This document shows positions 1 to 10,975 of a stretch of 64,000 nucleotides of DNA, in pieces. This DNA comes from Stromatinia cepivora (lineage: Eukaryota; Ascomycota; Leotiomycetes; Helotiales; Sclerotiniaceae), in contig RCTD01000001.1 of assembly GCA_014898415.1 (NCBI GenBank), positions 2,480,001 to 2,544,000 of the forward strand, given 5' to 3'. Made by a program: the position numbers and the translations under genes. The notes under the pieces were generated by a model. It searched no databases. It was not told the origin of the DNA and saw only the letters and a list, made by a program, of their open reading frames with translations. Within the stretch, counting starts at the first letter, position 1; every line of letters begins with the position of its first letter.

Positions 1-1424
1 CGATATTATAGTAAATATAGAAAGATTAATCATAATTCAAAAACTTGTTAGAATAATATAATAGATTTTAGATTATTAGATTTTTGATGGTTTCAATTAA
101 TTGATTTAATTGTTATTAAATAATATGGGTTTGAAATGATAAATTGAAATAAAAGTGACTTGCTCGGTGATATGGCCCGCTCGCTGATAAACTATGTTAT
201 ATATTTGATTATAATATTATATATTCTAAATTAGTAATATTATTAGGATAATAAAAAATAGATTTTGCTTATATTAAAATAAATAATGAAAATGGAATTA
301 TAGATTTCATAAATCAAATAGATTCGAAGATTGTTAATATTAGGTATTATTAAATGATTATTATAAAACCAAAAATTATTTTTTAGTAATATATATTTGT
401 AATCTTTGATAATTTATATTCTAAATATTAGCAAATTATTTGTAGTTTTATTTGCTTCGATAATATAATTAATTAGATCGAATTAAGGAATGATTTTATT
501 CAAATCGATATTAATAATCGTTATTTTATTTAGATAATACTTTTATAAAGTTTTTTTATAATTTCGATATCAATTTGATTATTTTTAATAAACTATTGAG
601 GACGATTCTTTTTTTTAATATAATTCTGAAGATTCAATTTATTGATTTGATGGATTAAGATATTAGCGAAAAGATTATCATTTTTAAAATGATATATAAT
701 AATGAAATTGTAATTAATTAATACTTTTATTTAATGAATTTATTGGGTATTAAGGATTTTAATAATTATAAAATATTCAAGGGTTTTATAATTGATATAA
801 ATATTGATTTTATATAATGAATTAGCGAATTTCGTTTTTCAATAATTAAAAGATCGAATAATTGATAGTATTTCTTTATTATAAATTTTGTAATTCAATT
901 TAATAGTAATTATAATTTTGGAGAAATAAGTTATAGGTAATTAATATTTGTTATATTGTTATAATAATATATTAGTAATTATTTTATCGAAAGTATCTAT
1001 TTCGAGTATATAAGGGAATCGATGATTATAATATTGTAGGAATGGAATGGAGATAACCTTTTTTTTAAGATATTGAATATATTTTGATATATTTCATTGA
1101 ATATAAATTTAATATTTGTTTTAATGAATTCGTTAAGAAGTTTTGTTATTATATTATAATCTTTAATAAGTTATTGATAAAAATTATAAAAATAGAAGAA
1201 TAATTGAATCTTTTTTATTATTATTAGAAAAATCCAATTTTTAATTACTTTAATTTTTTCAGTATTTATTTTTAATTTTTTTAGTAAAGATAATAAAGCC
1301 TAAATATTTGATATATATAATATTGAATTTGTATTTTTTGAAATTTATTTGTAGATTAATGGTTTTTAATTGTTTGAAGATTAATTTGATATAAATTTAA
1401 TATTCTTTTTTGTTTTTGGAATAA

Positions 1425-1924
1425 ATTAGAATATTATTGAGATATATTATATAGAAGATATTTAAATAATTGAATAGAATATTATTTATATAATATTGAT
1501 AAATTATAAAATTATTTGTTAATTTGAATAATATAATTTTATATTTATATAATTTATATTAGATTCGAAAAGTAGTATATTTCTTTGAAATAAAATTTAT
1601 TTTTATATAATGGAAAGTTTAATGAATATTGAATTTGGTATAAATTTTGGTATTGGAAAACCAAGAAAGTATTTTATTGATTAAAGAAGAGAGATATCGA
1701 TTTTTATATATTAAGAAATTCAATAATCTGAAATTTATATAAAATTTCAAATTATTATTAAATTTTTTGATGAATAAAACAAATGTAATATAAAAGGTTT
1801 GATTAGATTCAATAAAATCTTTGTTAAAGTTATTTATAATATATTTTTTGATGATTTTTAATTGTTTTAAGGATATTTTGTAAAACGGATTATAATGTAA
1901 AACTTTTTCTTTTTTATTTTCCAA
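1425..1924 (-). pseudogene. Reverse transcriptase relic of gypsy family A copy 1
   Basis: The minus-strand translation retains the Ty3/gypsy RT layout: a start like ISLKQLKIIKKYI, then FIESNQ, LFIKK, and a FRLLN block. It matches the better preserved ORF at 47234-47638 residue by residue. The catalytic box is at 1433-1444 and reads YLNN where copy 2 (47171-47182) reads YLDD. Both changes are Asp to Asn, the result expected from G:C to A:T mutation. The gene is dead: stops interrupt it and the catalytic pair is lost. Confidence 0.8.
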
Positions 1925-3538
1925 TATAATTTTATAATTATAAAATTGATTAAAAGATAAGATATTTGATTTATATTTGGAAAAAATTCGATAGTATTAT
2001 TAATATTCAAATAGTATTTCAGATTTTGAATTGATTTTGATTAATACTTGATCGAATTTCTTTCGAACTTTTATATTCTTGAATTTGGTTAGAATAATTA
2101 ATACTTTTTTTTTTGTATATTATTTATTTCATTGAAAATTTATTATATTTTCGAATTTTTTCAAAATAATAATAAAAAATTCAATTTGTTTTTTTTTATA
2201 TTCTAATTGGAATTTATTGGATTTGAATATGTATAGATCAAGGATTTCAGATAATATATAAAGGAAGCATTTGTAGATTTATAATAATGATATAATTGAT
2301 TAGAAAAGAAATAGATTGAATTTGAAAGGGATTAAAGCTTTTTTTTTCAATAAAAATCTGTATTGTATTTATATTTGAAGATTTTTATTATATATTATCA
2401 ATTATAATTGATCTATTTAATTATAAATCTTTTTGATTTTAATATTCTTCGAATTGATTATTTCGTTGATTAATATTTTGTTGAATTAATTAATCGATTT
2501 TCTGTTTTTAAAAAGATGATTAAATAATAAAGAAATTGTTCGAATAGAAAATAGTATAGAATTTCTTATTAAATTATTCAAAATATTGATTGAAGTAATT
2601 AAATTTGGTTTGAGTTTCTAATAATCAAAGTTTATTTAAAATAATATTATAATTCCTTAATTCAATAATAAGGAAAGGGATAAAGGATTATTTATAATTA
2701 TTGATCATTAAATTAAAGAATATGAAATAGATAATAATATAATCTTGTATATTATTATACTTTTTGATTTTAATTAAAATTTTAAATAATATAATTCTTG
2801 ATTTAAATATAGGAAATAAACAAATAAAAAATATAATATTGATGAAAACGAATTTATTTGTTTTAAAATCAATGAATGCTTTTGATTGATAAATATAATT
2901 ATTTTTCAAAAGGTTATAAAAAAAGATGAGTGTTTTTTCTCTTATAAATTTTATTAAATTAAAAAATCTTATATTCTATATAATGTTTAGAATAGAAATG
3001 AAGTTTAAATATTTGATTTTAAATACTTTTCTTTCTTTAAACAAATATCCTGTATAATTTCAATTGTAGTTTCTAAATTGAAATCCTTTTCAGTATTCTG
3101 ATATTCCTTGAATTCTTTTGTTTTTCTTTCTATTATCTTGATCTCATTGAAATTATTAATATAAGGTATTGATATATATAATATTTCAGGAAAGGGAAAA
3201 GATAATGAATATTTGAAATTCAAATAGTTATTAAGTATAATAGAATCTGTATATTTAAAAGGAGTATTCCGAAATAGAAATAGTTTCAGAAATATAAAGG
3301 TTTTAAAATTGGAATTATTAGAGTTTCGAAAGGGTTATAAAGAATTCGTAATAATTATTAATTTGTAAGTAATTACAAAAGTATTTTATTTAATATAATA
3401 TTGATTTTATTTTTGTAATAAAATTTCATTTTGATTCATTATAATAAATATATTTATAAATTCTTTTATAATTTTATAATCTTTAATAAGTATTATTATT
3501 GTTTGCGAAAAAAAATCGGAAATCTTTTGTTCAAAATC

Positions 3539-3603
3539 TTTGAATAGGATTTTATTATCGATGATCTTTATTTTGAATAGGATTTTATTATCGATGATCT
3601 TTA
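3539..3603. repeat. Exact 32-bp tandem duplication (33-bp spacing) inside gypsy A copy 1
   Basis: A unit beginning TTTGAATAGGATTTT and ending GATCTTTA occurs twice, at 3539-3570 and 3572-3603, with no difference. The related element has only one copy at the matching place (about 49290-49310). The duplication is therefore private to this copy and arose after most of the RIP decay. Confidence 0.8.
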
Positions 3604-4762
3604 TTTGAATAATAAATAATCTGAATTTTTTATATTATTCTAGAAAGTTATTCTATCGAATTATATTAAATATAATCTATATTTCGTATTGAAAACAAAT
3701 ATCATTAATTTCAATTGAAATCTGATAGATTATTTTAAATTGTTTAATTAATTCAAATATAATGAATCGAAGTATTTGTATATAAAAAGTATAACAATAT
3801 ATTTATACTTCTGATTCTGCTTGATCAATTATATATATATAATATTATATTTTGTTCTTAAATAATATAATATATAATTCGAATTATTCTATAATCAATA
3901 ATATTACAAATTAATTTTAAATTCAATATTATTGTTAAATTTAGTAATAAGATTTGTAGGTTTTGATGTGTATATATTCTAATATAAACTATAATTGATA
4001 CAGGAATACAATTTTGATTAATTAGATCGATTTTTTGAATGAAAAGAACCCTGATTATTGTGTAAATCATCATTTCCTGAAATGAAAAGAGAATCATCGA
4101 AAAGCCCTAAACGATTAAATCGTTTAATCGAAGTTTTCTTTCTTTGATTTTAGGATCTTCTAGTTTATTTAAAGGAAGATCTTTGATTCTCAATTGAAAA
4201 AATAAAGGGAGTCCTAAATACTGCTATTGATTTGAATGCCTATATTAATATTATTTGAGGTTTAAAAGGAGATTATACTATTATAGAGCTTATTGTTATT
4301 ATAACTTTTAATTATCGGTTTTCCTTTTTCAAATTTATAATTATTGTATAGAAATTTTATAATTGTAATAATGAATCAGAAAAAGCAATTAAGTTATTGG
4401 GAATATTAACTTTATATATTGGAATCTTCTTTTTATTAATCTTTTTTCTTTTAATAATAATATTATCAAAATCTATATTTATATTCTCTTCGAAGGATTA
4501 TTGAAATAATTAAGGAAAAAGAGAAGGTTCTTTAGAATAGGTTTTCGAAAGTTCGGAATGTATAAAAAGTGAAGTTCGTTGTATTATGAAAATGATGATA
4601 TACTTTTAAAAAAAAGTTTATATTTTTATTGATTAGATTGAAATAAATCTTTTTTCTTTGAATAAAACATTTATAAAGATTCATTTAAAAAAGTATTATT
4701 AAAATGAGGTATTATTTGGAAGGCTATCAAATAGTTGGACACTTGTAATAAATTATAAATAA

Positions 4763-5047
4763 TATAATATATAAGAATCATAATAAAACTGAATAAACAG
4801 GATCAATTATATTCTTTAGAATTTACAATTGAAGAACTATAATTCATAAAGAGCAATTAAATATATATATACAAATACTTATTCGTAAATTGTAGGACTA
4901 TATATATATATTATTAGGGTCATCATTTTACTATACTAAATCGCATAAATCGTAATACATATACATAGACGATCAGCTCACCAATTTGACATGGGAGATA
5001 AGAGGTATCACGTGATTAGCATCCTGTGTGGTTCACGATTCGTAACA
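4763..5047 (-). repeat. LTR of gypsy family A (copy 1, 5' LTR in element sense)
   Basis: These 285 bp align along their whole length to the LTRs at 43732-44013 and 50473-50754, sharing core blocks such as AATAAACAG, TTATATTCTTTAGAAT and ACGATTCGT. The outer end reads CGTAACA, from an ancestral CGTGACA. Differences among the three copies are almost all transitions. Confidence 0.85.
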
Positions 5048-5652
5048 GTTTAATTAATATTATTATAAACCTATTTTTATTTATTTAATATATTATTAGA
5101 AAATTATATCTTAAATTAAAATAATTCAAAATATCAAATGATTTATATAATATTTATAAAAATCATTATAATTCAATTATTAATTATTATTAAATAAAAT
5201 CTCAAAAATTTAAAAAATTATTATTATAAATATTTATTATTAATAAAACTTTTAAAAATATATAAATAAAATTATATTATTTATAAAAAAATTAAATTTT
5301 GATTAAAATTAATATAATTTTATATAATTATTGATTAATAAATAATATATATTTAATCCAAATCTTATAATACTTAAAAAAAGTATTAATAAAATAATTA
5401 TTTATCAAAATTAATAAGTTTATTTTTTTAATTAATTATTTATTTGATTATAAATTTTCAATTATATTTTTAGATTTCTTAAATTTTAAATTATAATAAT
5501 CTAATAAATTTTTTCTTAAAAAAGTTTATTTTTTAATTAATCTATAATTCAAATTTTCATAAAAAAAGATTTCATAAAATTATATTAATATGAAAGTAAA
5601 TTAATATAATTTATAAGAATAAAAAATTATTTAAAATGATGATTATTCAAAA
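5048..5652. other. AT-rich desert, no gene seen
   Basis: The sequence is almost pure A/T with stops in every frame and no recognisable coding remnant. It is probably old, fully RIPped repeat DNA. The right end (about 5640-5652) already contains the TTATTCAAAA unit of the tandem repeat that continues after the solo LTR. Confidence 0.6.
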
Positions 5653-5855
5653 TATTACGAATATAAATGTATTTCGTAGATAAATTAAAAGCGGGCCGAT
5701 ATTGAAGAGGTTTTCACACTAAATTGAAGAGTTTTATCTATATATATATACAGGATTCTTTAATAATATTAGAAAAAAGTAATGAAAAGTTTTATTCTTT
5801 TAATTAAATCTATTGTTATTCGAATACTAGCCCATTCTTTGTTGCGATTCTCACA
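5653..5855 (+). mobile_element. Solo LTR of gypsy family B, target duplication CAAAA
   Basis: The segment starts TATTACGAATATAAATG (ancestrally TGTTAC) and ends GCGATTCTCACA, so it keeps the terminal TG..CA logic. It is flanked by CAAAA at 5648-5652 and again at 5856-5860. The same sequence lies in reverse orientation at 42072-42680, where a MITE splits it. No internal region adjoins it, so it is most simply the product of LTR-LTR recombination. One caution: CAAAA is also part of the surrounding 16-bp repeat. The LTR still carries unmutated GC-rich stretches (GCGGGCCG) and lies close to the gene-island boundary. Confidence 0.8.
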
Positions 5856-6009
5856 CAAAATAATAATTATTCAAAATAATAATTTAATAATTATTCAAAA
5901 TAATAATTCTTCAAAATAATAATTATTCAAAATAATAATTATTCAAAATAATAATTATTCAAAATAATAATTATTCAAAATAATAATTATTCAAAATAAT
6001 AATTATAAT
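5856..6009. repeat. Tandem repeat, unit about 16 bp (CAAAATAATAATTATT)
   Basis: Roughly nine units run head to tail with few variants (one CTTCAAAA, one TTTAATAA). A fragment of the same unit lies on the far side of the solo LTR at about 5640-5652, so the LTR inserted into this array. It marks the edge between AT-rich DNA and the gene island. Confidence 0.9.
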
Positions 6010-6492
6010 AAATGTCACGAATATCACGAATATTATATAACCTATAGATATCTGATGATGAGTGATATTTATTTACTATGTACGCACCACCTAAATTTAT
6101 GTACACATTCATTCAGACAAAAATCTATTTTTGGTGGTTGTGGCACGAAGCTCGTTGCCGGGGGTAATGTACTGCCGTTGAAAGTAAAATAAAATAAAGT
6201 AGGAAAATAAATTTGTGCAGTTATACATTTATTATGCAGTTTATGATATTAAACTCAATTATTGGTTGTGCTTTCGGTAAGCCAAGTCGATATTTAGATA
6301 GGTCCCCGCCAAATGGAAATCGATGTACTAATAAATTTATTATTAGAGCTCCAAGCTTCACTCACTTCCACATCTTTTCAACTCTTTCTCCTCCAGTCAA
6401 TATTCTTGAAGATATATTAAATTAGCTCGATTCTCTTAACTCCCACCTACTTCTCCAATTTGAAGCAAAGAGAAGATAAACTCGTCTCAAAT
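6010..6492. other. Island edge and presumed 5' region of the DUF1295 gene
   Basis: Base composition switches to normal around 6,080-6,130. A short open frame at 6213-6425 has no recognisable domain and is most likely leader sequence. CT-rich stretches before 6493 (about 6350-6450) are typical of ascomycete promoters. Confidence 0.5.
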
Positions 6493-7720
6493 ATGGCTTT
6501 TCCAGTCATTAAAACAATCGAGGATTGCTCAAACATCACGAAGACTGTCTTGCCATATCTACCACAGTTGTACGATTTACCTCAGCAAGTACTTCAATCA
6601 TATTCCAATCCTACCGAGCTTCGAAATCTCTACCGAGCTACGAATCCGCTCATATCTGCCTTCGCATTTTCATTATTCTTAGCACCTATATTCTTGTTGG
6701 TTTCAGAAGTCAACAAAAATTATTCTCAGGTCGACAGATGCTGGAGTATTTTGCCTACCATATACAATGCCCACTTTGCCATCTATGCACATCTGTCGGG
6801 TCTACCAACTGGGCGACTAGACAACGTCCTAGCTTTTAGCACGATATGGAGTGTATGTAATATGCCTCTCGATTTACTCACTTGGTTTTGACAAACTGCA
6901 GTTGCGTTTGACCTTCAATTACTGGAGGAAAGGTGGATATAGCATTGGATCTGAAGACTATCGCTGGTATGTTTCCCCTCGGGCACAGGCTCGCTCACAT
7001 CCGTGCTAACTACTGCTGTCAAGGGAGGTCCTTCGTAAAAACATTCCCCCACCACTCTTCTTCGTCTTCAATGTCACCTTCATATCACTTGCGCAAAGCA
7101 TTCTGCTCTTCTTAATCGCAACCCCGTCATATGTTATGCTCCTAGCTGCACGATATGGAACGCCATGGACGACGGCAGATTTGATATTCTCTAGAGTTCT
7201 TGTGACTCTTGTGGTGCTTGAGTATTTTGCGGATGCGCAACAATGGAGTATGTGGTTACAGCTATCTCTTTTTGTGCATAGCTAATACATTTCAAAATAA
7301 GACTACCAAACCGCCAAGCAACAATACTTGAAGACTGCTAAAGTACAAGGAGGATTTGACCAAGAATCACTCGACCGTGGTTTCGTTACCTTTGGTCTCT
7401 GGTCCTTGAGCAGACATCCAAACTTCGCCGCCGAACAAACTATATGGGTTGTTCTATACATGTGGGGCTGCTGGACCAGCGAAGTAGTATTCAACTGGAC
7501 ATTTGTCGGTGCCATGTCGTACTTGATTCTCTTCCAGGGCTCGACTTGGTTCACTGAGCTCATAACCGCCAAGAAATACCCAGATTATCAGCAATACCAG
7601 GCCCGAGTTGGCAAGTTCTTACCTAATATCTTCTCTACTGGGCCGGTCTTTGCCAAAGCGGAGAAGAAATTAGCCACTGCTATTAAGGGCGATAAGAAAA
7701 AGGTTTCAGCCAGCAAGTAA
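6493..7720 (+). CDS. DUF1295 / steroid 5-alpha-reductase-like multipass membrane protein
   Basis: Four exons: 6493-6852, 6902-6966, 7024-7247 and 7302-7720, giving 355 aa. All three introns (49, 57 and 54 bp) begin GTATGT and end AG, and removing them gives one continuous frame. The ATG at 6493 has a good context (AATATGG); an in-frame ATG at 6460 would add 11 residues and is less likely. Several hydrophobic segments precede a C-terminal half with the family hallmark around SLSRHPNFAAEQ, resembling the GxWxxSRHPNYxGE signature of DUF1295 proteins. These relate to steroid 5-alpha-reductases and isoprenylcysteine methyltransferases. The tail is Lys/Ala rich. An NADPH-dependent reductase fold in the ER or another membrane is inferred from the family; the substrate is unknown. 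Confidence 0.88.
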
Positions 7721-8395
7721 ATAAATGGTAATACATACTAAAGCTATGATTTTTGATTTTTACAGCCTCAAACAACTGCTTACGACAAACAAATATCAAG
7801 AGGAGGGCAGAGATGTTTCCCTTACCATGTCTAAAAGAACCACGGTTTCAATTCCTCGGAATTATTCCTACATAATATTTACAATTAATGTCTCCGTGTA
7901 TCAATTGAGGAATTAGGAAGCAAAGTCGTTCTTGCTTCGAAATCAAAAACTCTCAAATCACGGAGCAGACCTGGCGTCTTAACACTATGCATTGTGTAAT
8001 GTTCCTGCCCTCCTGAGTGCCTTCTTCTTGCCAGGAAGGTTTGGCATGTTGCCAATTGTCCAGCAATACTCATTGTATGTATGGCCTTGTAATTATCATC
8101 TCAGCTTTCTCTCATTTGACTCCACATACCTACCTTTTCACATCTATCTCTATCAAAACTGATCGGGAAATCAGCGTTTTTATATCATTTAATCTCATCA
8201 TTGATTATCTTATTACATAGACCGGCAGCAGTATACACATTCCGAAATACTTTAGGGATAATATAACTTCATCGACCATCGTTATCATCTTCGAAAAAGT
8301 CGTACAGTAGCGCCTCAAATTTGCACCATCTCTCTCCTCTCTCTACAGTACCGTAGGCATAGGAAGAATTGGAAGGTTGTTGGTACCGTATCATC
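7721..8395. other. Intergenic region, no gene seen
   Basis: It holds the 3' region of the DUF1295 gene and the 5' region of the next gene. Short open frames here have no recognisable family and no splice-compatible extension. CT-rich tracts at 8100-8160 and 8310-8345 look like promoter pyrimidine tracts. Confidence 0.5.
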
Positions 8396-9445
8396 ATGGT
8401 AGAGAAACACGACTTTGATGTGAGAACACTCACCCGAGGTTCACGAAGTCCCGATCCGAAAATGCCTAGACTACTTCTAAACAACGATGACAGTTCGCCT
8501 CCGTCAGTGGCTCCACCACCATATTCTGTGGGAGATCAACATCCGCTCGGCCTTCCAGGAAATATCTCGGCTACAGGCAATTCAGCATACGAACTTTGGA
8601 GCATAACCGTAAAGTCTGGTAATCGCTCCCTTCAAGACCAGCCCTTCAGCAATGTACCTTCATCTAACATACCGCCCACGACTTCCACTAATATCTATAA
8701 TCCCACGCCAATTCCACAAGTTTTTGGGCAGAAAGAGTATTGCAATGTCGCCAATCTCATACTCAAACTCCAACAGCCACCTCCCGACAACGGAATTATG
8801 GGACGAAAAAATCGCCGCGATTTCAGGTCTGAAATATGGGAGACTCCAGATAATGTTCCTAAGTTTGCAACAGCTCAACCGGTCAAAAGGAGAAGATATA
8901 TCTCACGCACGTTCCCAGCCGATCCTTTCACCCAGCCGTATCTAGACGAATGTTATGACCGGCCATATAGATACGATTCAAGCTCTGTTCCCTCGCCTGA
9001 AGAAGAGCACCAATTTATAAAATCAACATTTGATTTGAGCCTGGAATTAGAATGTTCTCAGAAACAATTACGCTCTTTGCAGTCTGCCTACACAGCAGGC
9101 CTGCACGAGTTCAATATGTTGGCCGCACTTCTACCAAGACTCGATGACAATTATCTATACGTCGAGGCTTCGGTTTGGGGGGAGAAGGAACGATTGACAT
9201 ACAAGAGAATGCAATTACTGGAGAAACGGGGCCAAGATATGATATGGGAGGGAGAAAGAATGGATTGTGTGCAAAAGCGTATCTATAAAGAATTGAAGAA
9301 GCGCAGAGAGACAAGGGAGCTTCTGGAGATGCCCCTTAGGATTATGGCGAGAGAGCTTAGTGAAAGGAACGTGGGGAGGAGATGGCTGAGGGGAGAGATA
9401 CCGTGGGCAGATGGTGTGAATATGGGGAAGGGCGAGCGCATTTGA
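8396..9445 (+). CDS. Lineage-specific protein with disordered N-terminus and helical, charged C-terminus
   Basis: A single-exon frame of 349 aa from the first ATG (8396, context TCATCATGG). An in-frame upstream extension would have to start at a TTG and is not used here. Residues 1-200 are rich in Pro, Ser and Asn and look disordered. A basic patch, VKRRRY near residue 162, could be a nuclear localisation signal. From about residue 205 to 335 the protein is rich in Glu, Lys, Arg, Leu and Gln in a pattern that suggests long helices or coiled coil (for example the QKQLRSLQSAY and KRIYKELKKRRETREL segments). I recognise no catalytic domain. Its intact frame and normal composition argue for a real gene. 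Confidence 0.72.
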   Translation: MVEKHDFDVRTLTRGSRSPDPKMPRLLLNNDDSSPPSVAPPPYSVGDQHPLGLPGNISATGNSAYELWSITVKSGNRSLQDQPFSNVPSSNIPPTTSTNIYNPTPIPQVFGQKEYCNVANLILKLQQPPPDNGIMGRKNRRDFRSEIWETPDNVPKFATAQPVKRRRYISRTFPADPFTQPYLDECYDRPYRYDSSSVPSPEEEHQFIKSTFDLSLELECSQKQLRSLQSAYTAGLHEFNMLAALLPRLDDNYLYVEASVWGEKERLTYKRMQLLEKRGQDMIWEGERMDCVQKRIYKELKKRRETRELLEMPLRIMARELSERNVGRRWLRGEIPWADGVNMGKGERI

Positions 9446-10762
9446 AGAATACTGTGGATATGGTACCGAGGCTGTCGCATAGAGTTGATTTGGCATTTCC
9501 ATAGGTGGGCTTAGTGGATTGAAACAGCGATAACCATTTATTTTGTCCAGCGGTTTGTGTGGAGGATACTCTTGACCATTAGAAGGTTAAATTTCTTTTG
9601 CAACCACAAATGTTGATGTGACTCGCAAGATATGACTGTAAAGACTAAAGGTAATGTCCTACCAATAATGTAGCAATCTGCTTTGACGTTTCACTCCATG
9701 GATCTGTCGTCTACATCATGATACCGTACTTAACGAACTATACAAAATTTGACGATGCATCCGAGATATGGTGATGATTATGGATGGGTACACTCTTCAA
9801 GGTATGTCACATCCCCAACAGCACAAAAAATAAAACCTTTTGGGAATAGATCACGTAACCGAGAGGCTTTTCTAGAAATCAACACACTTTTCGCTGAAGT
9901 TTAGAGATGGAATATAATAAATAACTTACTAATTCTGCAACAATGAGAATCGATCACATCACTTCCAGACGAAGATTGTAGTAATGGTTGTGAGTTTAGT
10001 TGACAATGGATATATATACTTTGAACTTTGAAGTTGAGATACTACAACACATCCTATGATTCTATTCTAGTCAAGCGAATGAGAATGTTGAGCGATTTGA
10101 AGTGTGAGATGACATAAATGTTTGATACCATATGAATGAACTCGAGTGTGAAAGAGTTTGAATACTTGAGAGCTCTAGTGTTTATCACTTTCAACTTGGG
10201 GAGCTCGGTGTATGATGCAGCCCATTGAGCTGCCATGTTGCAGGACACATGCCGCATCATCATTTCGATGTACATGGGGGGAAAGGGGGGTACCATGTGT
10301 GAGGGCGTAATTATAGAAAGCCAAGCAATGCTACGTTCGTAATTTTGGAAAATGAAGTGATTGTTTATCTCAAATTACATGTCAGAATCGGGTGAAGAAA
10401 GCAGAAACAAGACACAAATGCCAAACACTCCGGAAGCAAATCTGTAAACAAACACACGTCTCCAGGATATAACCTTTCCGTTGTTACCACCATCCTCTCA
10501 ATCCCAAAGATACACGCGTTATACTCTATCTGCCAACATCCGCCAACAAGCAAAGCTTCTCTAATCGAATCAAACCACTCATTATTCGTCAACTCGGATA
10601 TCATGTCCATCCTGCGCCCAGCACATCGCTTCGGATCTCCTCGCTTCAATCGATACATCCTCTCCACATTTTGAGTTTGCAGAAATCCATAAAGCCTCTT
10701 CGTTCACATAAACTGGATCCAGTCCCATCACTCATCACACCCGGTGGCCATTCATCCCCAAG
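9446..10762. other. Intergenic region, no gene seen
   Basis: About 1.3 kb between a plus-strand gene and the 3' end of a minus-strand gene. Open frames at 10054-10296 and 10365-10667 on the minus strand lack recognisable domains. The second may overlap the 3' untranslated region of the 70-aa gene. Confidence 0.45.
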
Positions 10763-10975
10763 TTACTTCTTCGCATCCTTTTTAACCTTCGGCTTCGCAT
10801 ACGGTTTGTTTGTTTCGTAATGAATCCACCAAGCAATCCCAACCAACATGAACAATCCGATCAACACTAGAATCAATTGAACGAAGAGAAAAGGATCTGC
10901 TTGTAGAACAGCCGTGGCTTTGGGTGTGAATCCCAGCCACTTGAAGGCATTAGGGCCTGAAAATGCTTGTCCCAT
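10763..10975 (-). CDS. Small single-pass membrane protein, 70 aa
   Basis: A compact intact frame beginning MGQAFSGPNAFKWLGFTP. Residues about 29-51 form one strong hydrophobic segment (PFLFVQLILVLIGLFMLVGI) followed by WWIHYETNKPYAKPK and a lysine-rich tail ending KKDAKK. This predicts one membrane span with a short basic tail facing the cytosol or matrix; the tail does not fit the strict KKXX retrieval motif. The sharp split between soluble N-terminus, span and basic tail, in normal-composition DNA, supports a real small gene. I do not recognise the family; an accessory subunit of a membrane complex is possible. Confidence 0.68.
   Translation of the reverse strand: MGQAFSGPNAFKWLGFTPKATAVLQADPFLFVQLILVLIGLFMLVGIAWWIHYETNKPYAKPKVKKDAKK

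Larger units (their letters stand above)
1..5047 (-). mobile_element. Ty3/gypsy retrotransposon, family A copy 1, truncated by window edge, RIP-decayed
   Basis: This stretch is collinear with the internal part and 5' LTR of the full-length element at 43732-50754. The reverse-transcriptase relic at about 1425-1924 matches that at about 47171-47640, and the LTR at 4763-5047 matches the 282-bp LTRs there. The element reads leftwards and its 3' half lies outside the window. It is more decayed than the other copy: almost every difference is G:C in the other copy and A:T here, as expected for RIP. The first 200 bases did not align convincingly by eye to the other copy. The right target duplication would begin at 5048 (GTTTA), but its partner is outside the window. 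Confidence 0.85.

Noticed and set aside
155..193. Short GC-richer patch (TGCTCGGTGATATGGCCCG) near the left edge
   Set aside because: Possibly a less mutated scrap of repeat, but too short to assign.
4105..4135. Palindrome around CGATTAAATCGTTTAATCG
   Set aside because: Lies in gypsy A internal sequence and is absent from the other copy; chance result of decay.
3530..6010. CRISPR-like array suggested by short repeats
   Set aside because: The repeats are direct tandem copies without unique spacers, in a eukaryotic genome.
6213..6425. Open frame of 70 codons before the DUF1295 gene
   Set aside because: No domain, wrong place for a separate gene, most likely leader sequence.
10365..10667. Minus-strand open frame of 100 codons
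   Set aside because: Composition and residue pattern do not look coding; probably in the 3' region of the 70-aa gene.
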